From Siphonodentalium dalli (taxonomy: Eukaryota; Mollusca; Scaphopoda; Gadilida; Siphonodentaliidae): a stretch of DNA of 64,000 nt. Positions 59,300 to 64,000 of this stretch are shown in pieces. The translations under genes and the position numbers were made by a program. Position 1 is the stretch's first letter, and each line of letters starts with the position of its first letter. The stretch lies in the NCBI GenBank assembly GCA_032622095.1, contig CP136063.1, forward strand, positions 114,782,723 to 114,846,722. The letters are read 5' to 3'. Below the pieces are notes generated by a model. It searched no databases and had not been told where the DNA came from. It saw nothing but the letters and a program-made list of their open reading frames with translations.

Positions 59300-59692
59300 A
59301 TGTTTAGAAATAGCTTTATTGGACATTGTGACCATCGATATGAATGCATACATTCCAGTGTTTTATCGGACGCAGTTCATATAATTGTCATACCTGAAAA
59401 TAGACACTATTACTTTTACATAAATAATAAAGAGCGTTTATTCTTTACACTCTCTCTATCCCATATGACAGGTGTGTATTATCGTGAATTATTGGAAGTA
59501 TTGAGACTAACGGTCGAAAATTGTAATGTGAAATTACAACCCTCCAGAATGAATTGTCATATTCGCTGTACACGCAATCACACACGCGACATTGGTGGTA
59601 ACAATGTGTCTTTCACACCTTTGCTTTACCAAATGAATTATATTATTTCCCCGTTCACAGTTATATGCTATTCAGAAAACATATCGATTTAA
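59300..59692 (+). CDS. hypothetical 130-codon reading frame
   Basis: A frame without recognisable domain. It has a hydrophobic/aromatic composition (HYYFYINNKERLFFTLSL) and a YYRELLEVLRLT helix. The 25 bases coding for VYYRELLE recur almost exactly at 62734-62758, beside the minus-strand frames, which ties this segment to the 59-63 kb duplicated region. It may be chance; there is no splice or promoter support. Confidence 0.2.
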   Translation: MFRNSFIGHCDHRYECIHSSVLSDAVHIIVIPENRHYYFYINNKERLFFTLSLSHMTGVYYRELLEVLRLTVENCNVKLQPSRMNCHIRCTRNHTRDIGGNNVSFTPLLYQMNYIISPFTVICYSENISI

Positions 59693-60403
59693 TGTCTGAA
59701 CAAACGGGTTAGTATCAATTAAGGTTGATAAACTGTGTCATTCACACGATAATTAGTTAGCCAAAACATGCATACGTCCAGGACACTCAATTATAGAAAT
59801 TGCTTTGATGACATTGTTATAACAACATTACGTAATAACCACTTATCGCCCCACATTCATACTTACGCTTTGGACATTTTATCAGTTTATCACGTGATCA
59901 CTAAATGTGGCAATCGGGTATCCTCCGATGCCTGCAATATATTATTTATAATAATTGGACTCATTGATCTCACGTGAATAATACTCTTAGTTGTTCCAAT
60001 GAAATAGTTATCAAATTCGATCACCAATAGATTTGACTGTGGAATGTAATGACCTTTAACTTATTTATCGATCTAAAGGGACACTCATTATGAATGAATG
60101 TTAACAATACAAGCGCACGAATGAAGAGCGTTGAACATATACGAAATTACTACACGAATGAATTGAACCTTGAAATTTATATTTCACATCTTACCAACAA
60201 CAGCTACAGACATAATCATAGTATTATACTGTCTTGCATGTACACACGCTATGACATCATTAAAGGTGGACAATCCACTCACGGTGTGACAACAGATACG
60301 GACATAGGCATAGTGTTATACAGTCTTCTATGTACCCACGCTATGACACCATTAACGTACATTGGATGTTAGGTCTATGACTCTTGAGTATGCACCAATC
60401 AAT

Positions 60404-60832
60404 GAGCAAATGAGCAAAAAAATGAGCAAATGAGCAAAAAAATGAGCAAATGAGCAAGAAAATGAGCAAATGAGCAAGAAAATGAGCAAATGAGCAATAA
60501 AAATGAGCAAATGAGCAAAAAAATGAGCAAGAAAATGAGCAAATGAGCAAGAAAATGAGCAAATGAGCAAGAAAATGAGCAAATGAGCAATAAAAATGAG
60601 CAAATGAGCAAAAAAATGAGCAATACAAATGAGCAAATGAGCAAAAAAATGAGCAAATGAGCAAAAAAATTAGCAAATGAGCAAGAAAATGAGTAAATGA
60701 GCAAGAAAATGAGCAAATGAGCAATAAAAATGAGCAAACGAGCAAAAAAATTAGCAAATGAACAAAAAAATGAGCAAATGAGCAATAAAAATGAGCAAAT
60801 GAGCAAACAAATGAGCAAATGAGCAAAAAAAA
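60404..60832. repeat. ATGAGCAA minisatellite
   Basis: About 430 bp of ATGAGCAAATGAGCAAAAAA and close variants (GCAAGAAA, GCAATAAAA). Frames reading LICSF/FAHLL on the minus strand are translations of the repeat. Confidence 0.9.
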
Positions 60833-60879
60833 TGTAATTCTGCTGTGGTTAAGCAGTCCATTATTTAGGGCATACCTGT
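60833..60879. mobile_element. mariner-like hairpin MITE, copy 12 (end fragment)
   Basis: The last 47 bp of the family, TAATTCTGCTGTGGTTAAGC to ATTTAGGGCATACCTG, directly abut the minisatellite. Confidence 0.7.
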
Positions 60880-62168
60880 ATGTAGGCCTATCAGTGGATG
60901 AATAGTCTGTCGGAGAAGTACTGTGTAGACAGGTCTTGTCGTTAAGAGAGTCAGACGAGAAGTGAAGGCTCGGCTATTAAAACATAGTAATGCGATAGCG
61001 AACATCAAACGAGTCTGCGCACGCATATCTGTCAAAAGGATACAATAGCAGTCATTGGTCAATTTATCCCCGGTGTCAGCTCAGTACCCAATCGGGACGA
61101 AGCCGAAGGTCAACTCATTTTTTTTGCTCATTATAGTACGTCACTTGGACATTTTATCAGTTTATCACGTGATCACTAAATGTGGCAATCGGGTATCCAC
61201 CGATGCCTGCAATTTATTATTTATAATAATTGGACTCATTGATCTCACGTAAATAATACTCTTAGTTGTTCTAATAAAATAGTTATCAAATTCGATCACC
61301 AATAGATTTGACTGTGGAATATAATGACCTTTAACTTATTTATCGATCTATGTTAGAACATGGTCTTAACAAAAAACTTGACCATAACAAAAATTACCTT
61401 ACATTTATGCATGAATCTAATTAGACCATACGTAAATATTGTCAGCTTATCGTCTGATGAGCAAATCCGATGTTTATCAAAAATAGTACAACTTCCAGTT
61501 GGTAATTACTCTTACGAATGAAGAGCGTTGAACATATACGAAATTACTACACGAATGAACTGAAATTTATATTTTCACATCTTACCAACAACAGATACAG
61601 ACATAGTCATAGTGTTATACTATCTTACATGTACCCATGCTATGACATCATTCGAAGGGGCAATACACTCAAGGAGTTAAAGTGACACGAAACAAGGGAC
61701 GTGATGTAATATTGGTGTTTGAATCTTAAAGGAACACAAGACACTCTAAAGGGGCACTCATTATGAATGAATGTTAACAATACAAGCGCACGAATAAAGA
61801 GCGTTGAACATATACAAAATTACTACACGAATGAATTGAACCTTGAAATTTATATTTCACATCTTACCAACAACAGCTACAGGCATTATCATAGGGTTAT
61901 ACTGTCTTGCATATACACACGCTATGACATCATTAAAGGCGGACAATCCACTCACGGTGTGACAACAGATACAGACATAGGCATAGTGTTATACAGTCTT
62001 CTATGTACCAATGCTATGACATAATTAAAGGGGGGATAATACACGCACGGTGTGGAATGTTAAAGTGACACGCGGTAAGGGACGTGATGTAATATTGGTG
62101 AAACCCCCTCCCCACTTATAGATATATAACGAAGACGAGAATAACATGTTGATGAAGTTTATTGAAAT

Positions 62169-62738
62169 TTAATCATTGTCTGAATCTTCGACCGTTAGAT
62201 TTACTTCTAAGAGTTTCTTGAATTTTCTCATCGCTTCATCTGCAGCCCATTCATTATTATATCCGTGTTTGGTCAGTTTGACCATTTTCTTCATGATCAT
62301 GGTATGTATGCGAGATGTTTTCAATCGATACTGGTATTCTATTAATCGTCTATAACTTTTGAGAAACAGAGCAAACTCTGTGTCGATGGTATCCTCTTTT
62401 CCCGACATGCTCTCATCTCCCGAAATGCTCTCTTCTTCTTTCACATCATTGGTGACGCGTTTCATCATACTTTTGAATGTGTCCATCTCGTTGACACATC
62501 GCGCAGCTTTCTTAAGACCGAATACCGTTCTACTACCGACGCCATTACCATCTTCTGAATCTGATAGCGTTCCACGGTCATCTTCATCTGAATCTAGAAC
62601 CGCTTCGTCAGATTCATCGGTATCTTCTCCGAAGAGAGTTGGTTTTGTCTCGGACATAACTCCGTGTTTAATCTGTTTATGTCTTTGTAGATTGTAGTTC
62701 GTCGATAAAATAATGCCACATAAATCACACCCGTGCAT
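62169..62738 (-). CDS. C2H2 zinc-finger protein, 189 aa, Polinton-like context
   Basis: Begins MHGCDLCGIILSTNYNLQRH and continues with KQIKH: one C2H2 finger at residues 4-25 (C-x2-C-x12-H-x4-H). A long acidic, Ser-rich segment (residues 36-75) and a predicted helical C-terminus follow (FLKSYRRLIEYQYRL, then IHTMIMKKMVKL and EWAADEAMRKFKKLLE). A single N-terminal finger plus this helical tail recalls small proteins in Polinton/Maverick elements, from general familiarity and not a search. Its start overlaps the end of the next frame upstream by 14 bp. It could also be an intact host single-exon gene. The minus-strand promoter is unknown. Confidence 0.5.
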   Translation of the reverse strand: MHGCDLCGIILSTNYNLQRHKQIKHGVMSETKPTLFGEDTDESDEAVLDSDEDDRGTLSDSEDGNGVGSRTVFGLKKAARCVNEMDTFKSMMKRVTNDVKEEESISGDESMSGKEDTIDTEFALFLKSYRRLIEYQYRLKTSRIHTMIMKKMVKLTKHGYNNEWAADEAMRKFKKLLEVNLTVEDSDND

Positions 62739-62919
62739 TATCGCGAATTATTGGAAGAACCATCACTCTTATAAGTAGCGATAAAAAGAGAGAATAAGGT
62801 GTGGTATACAACCGTCGCTCTAAGAGTACGTTCGTCCCGGGGCTAGGGTATAGATATTTGACCGCCGGTGATTCAATTAATGCCAATTTATCAGTATGGT
62901 ACTCTATGTATTCATTCAT
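62725..62919 (-). CDS. hypothetical 64-codon frame in a packed cluster
   Basis: Starts MNEYIEYHTDKLALIESPAV and contains YLYPSPGTN followed by a hydrophobic stretch (PYSLFLSLLIRVMVLPII). It sits 7 bp after the stop of the 107-aa frame and overlaps the zinc-finger frame by 14 bp. It may be the start of a longer, truncated capsid-type gene or an unrelated small protein; I cannot tell. Confidence 0.35.
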   Translation of the reverse strand: MNEYIEYHTDKLALIESPAVKYLYPSPGTNVLLERRLYTTPYSLFLSLLIRVMVLPIIRDNARV

Positions 62920-62926
62920 GATTTGG

Positions 62927-63250
62927 CTAATCGTATGACACTGGTCTTTTCATTTTCTTCTTATTATTAGACAAACCTCCATCAGACACTCTCTTGTTGG
63001 TTTGTTTGGACGCTTTACGTGTGTTTGTCAACTTATTTGCTGCAACTTCAGCCTTAGCCATTTCAATCGCTTGAGCGATGGGTGTCACAACGTTAATAAG
63101 TGGTTTTAGAACGTCTTCTTCACTATCACTATTTTTAGTTCTGTCAATAAAGTATCGACCCTGATTATCTGGTATTAACTTCCCATCAACCATATCTCTG
63201 AAATGTTTTCTCCACATTTCAAGATCTGCTGGAATATACGGGATCGACAT
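62927..63250 (-). CDS. small basic protein, 107 aa, Polinton-like context
   Basis: Begins MSIPYIPADLEMWRKHFRDM and continues with VDGKLIPDNQGRYFI. A short acidic linker, a helix INVVTPIAQAIEMAKAEVAA, and a Lys/Arg-rich tail (NKRV, NNKKKMKRP) follow. A Tyr-Ile-Pro start with W-x-K-HF, then a VTP...AKAE helix and basic tail, resembles small core/minor-capsid-like proteins next to capsid genes of Polinton/adintovirus-type elements. This is inference and moderately weak. It is the first of three packed minus-strand frames and lies 83 bp from the terminal palindrome. Confidence 0.5.
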   Translation of the reverse strand: MSIPYIPADLEMWRKHFRDMVDGKLIPDNQGRYFIDRTKNSDSEEDVLKPLINVVTPIAQAIEMAKAEVAANKLTNTRKASKQTNKRVSDGGLSNNKKKMKRPVSYD

Positions 63251-63332
63251 GTTTCTTCAAAATGTACAAGTCACTCTTTTTTCTGCATTTTATTTTAGAA
63301 AGTTTATCGCCTCTTATAAAAATCGATTATTG

Positions 63333-63498
63333 CATCTAAAAATAGAATCTTTGGGTCTAAAATTGGTTGTACTAAAATATTCCCAAAAACCCAAAACTTC
63401 AAAAATTTCAAAAAACTTCAAAAATTTCAAAAAACTTCAAAAATTTCAAAAACTTCAACGCCAATTGTTGTTGTTGTTGTTGTTGTTGTTGGTGGTGG

Positions 63499-63543
<45 letters not shown>

Positions 63544-63662
63544 GGCGGCGGCGGCGGCGGCGGCGGCATTGCAGTATTTTACTGCGGGGTCCGCCGGCGG
63601 CGGACCCCGGCGGCGGCGGCGGCGCCGCCGCCGCAGTAAAATACCGCAATGCCGCCGCCGCC

Positions 63663-63693
<31 letters not shown>

Positions 63694-64000
63694 CCGCCAC
63701 AACAACAACAACTACAACAACACCACCAACAACAACAACAACAACAATTGGCGCCGCCGGCGGTGCCGCCGCCGCCGCCGCCGGGGTCCGCCGCCGGCGG
63801 GGTCTTATTTTTGAAGTTTTTGAAATTTTTGAAGTTTTTTGAAGTTTTTGAAATTTTTGAAATTTTTGAAGTTTTTGAAGTTTTTGAAATTTTTGAAGTT
63901 TTTTGAAATTTTTGAAGTTTTTTGAAATTTTTGAAGTTTTGGGTTTTTGGGAATATTTTAGTACAACCAATTTTAGACCCAAAGATTCTATTTTTAGATG
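63333..64000. repeat. long palindrome with (GTT)n and (GGC)n arms
   Basis: Reads in from both sides as CATCTAAAAATAGAATCTTT, then AATTTCAAAAAACTTC repeats, (GTT)n/(AAC)n, (GGC)n/(GCC)n and GGCATTGCAGTATTTTACTG. At the centre GGGGTCCGCCGGCGGCGGAC is followed by GCCGCCGCCG. The outer 70 bp pair almost perfectly; the middle differs in repeat number. Open frames across it are translations of triplet repeats. Confidence 0.85.

Larger units (their letters stand above)
59866..62045. repeat. duplicated segment, two main copies and a partial third
   Basis: Copy 1 (59866-60356) and copy 2 (61146-61350 plus 61741-62030) share TTGGACATTTTATCAGTTTA and the following 480 bp with few differences. Copy 2 is split by 390 bp that itself contains a third, shorter version of the second half (from about 61510, GAATGAAGAGCGTTGAACAT). 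An 85-92 codon frame beginning NVNNTSAR is present in copies 1 and 2 (60094-60372, 61767-62024) but has no domain I know. Confidence 0.75.

Noticed and set aside
60341-60826. Minus-strand frames of up to 161 codons made of LICSF/FAHLL repeats
   Set aside because: Direct translation of the ATGAGCAA minisatellite in several frames at once.
63249-63982. Frames with poly-Ala, poly-Arg, poly-Gln or poly-Val on both strands
   Set aside because: Produced by the triplet repeats of the terminal palindrome.

Overview
The window looks like nuclear DNA from a lophotrochozoan, most likely a bivalve mollusc. It is AT-rich with spliced host coding sequence, tRNA-derived SINEs with a MetaSINE-like body and AATC-type tail, arrays of 'gggccataactc' core repeats next to ACGG/ACAG microsatellites (the pattern of molluscan pearl/Helentron-associated elements), and many hairpin MITEs. 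No bacterial-style gene organisation is present. The species assignment is inference.

The only host gene I can support is a midnolin (MIDN) homologue on the minus strand. Three coding exons are visible: exon 1 at 49547-49767 (ubiquitin-like domain start), exon 2 at 3832-3919 (end of the ubiquitin-like domain) and exon 3 at 1277-1333. All junctions are GT/AG, the phases agree (2, then 0), and the joined reading is collinear with midnolin. The rest of the gene lies to the left of position 1. Intron 1 is 45.6 kb, so most of the window is one very large intron filled with transposable elements.

Layout. 1-3.8 kb: a SINE, the last visible exons, and two hairpin elements inserted at TTAA. 3.8-15 kb: copies of a roughly 105-bp-arm mariner-like hairpin MITE, core-repeat arrays, fold-back elements and long poly-G tracts. 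15-19 kb: a second SINE, a third core array and TTAA elements. 19-31 kb: a dispersed GTAACAGGACTGACA motif, a transposon split by a 3.75-kb pearl/HINE-like insertion with an intact sister copy, and a hAT element with an 8-bp target duplication. 31-39 kb: mostly plain intron with MITEs and a decayed LINE fragment. 39-46.5 kb: tandem repeats, nested TTAA elements, and a short retroelement with a 14-bp target duplication. 46.5-49.3 kb: an internally deleted Mutator-like element. 49.5-50 kb: midnolin exon 1 and a candidate promoter. 50-56 kb, upstream of the gene: a second copy of the 1.56-kb TTAA element and a palindromic TTAAGC array that has taken several TTAA insertions. 56-59 kb: a broken non-LTR retrotransposon (endonuclease and reverse transcriptase). 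59-64 kb: duplicated segments, a minisatellite, a tight cluster of three minus-strand reading frames that may be a Polinton/Maverick-like remnant, and a near-perfect palindrome running to the window end.

The strongest general pattern is the number of elements bounded by TTAA (at least 15, in several families). Several carry paired subterminal near-palindromes, and one nested pair allows direct reading of the TTAA duplication.
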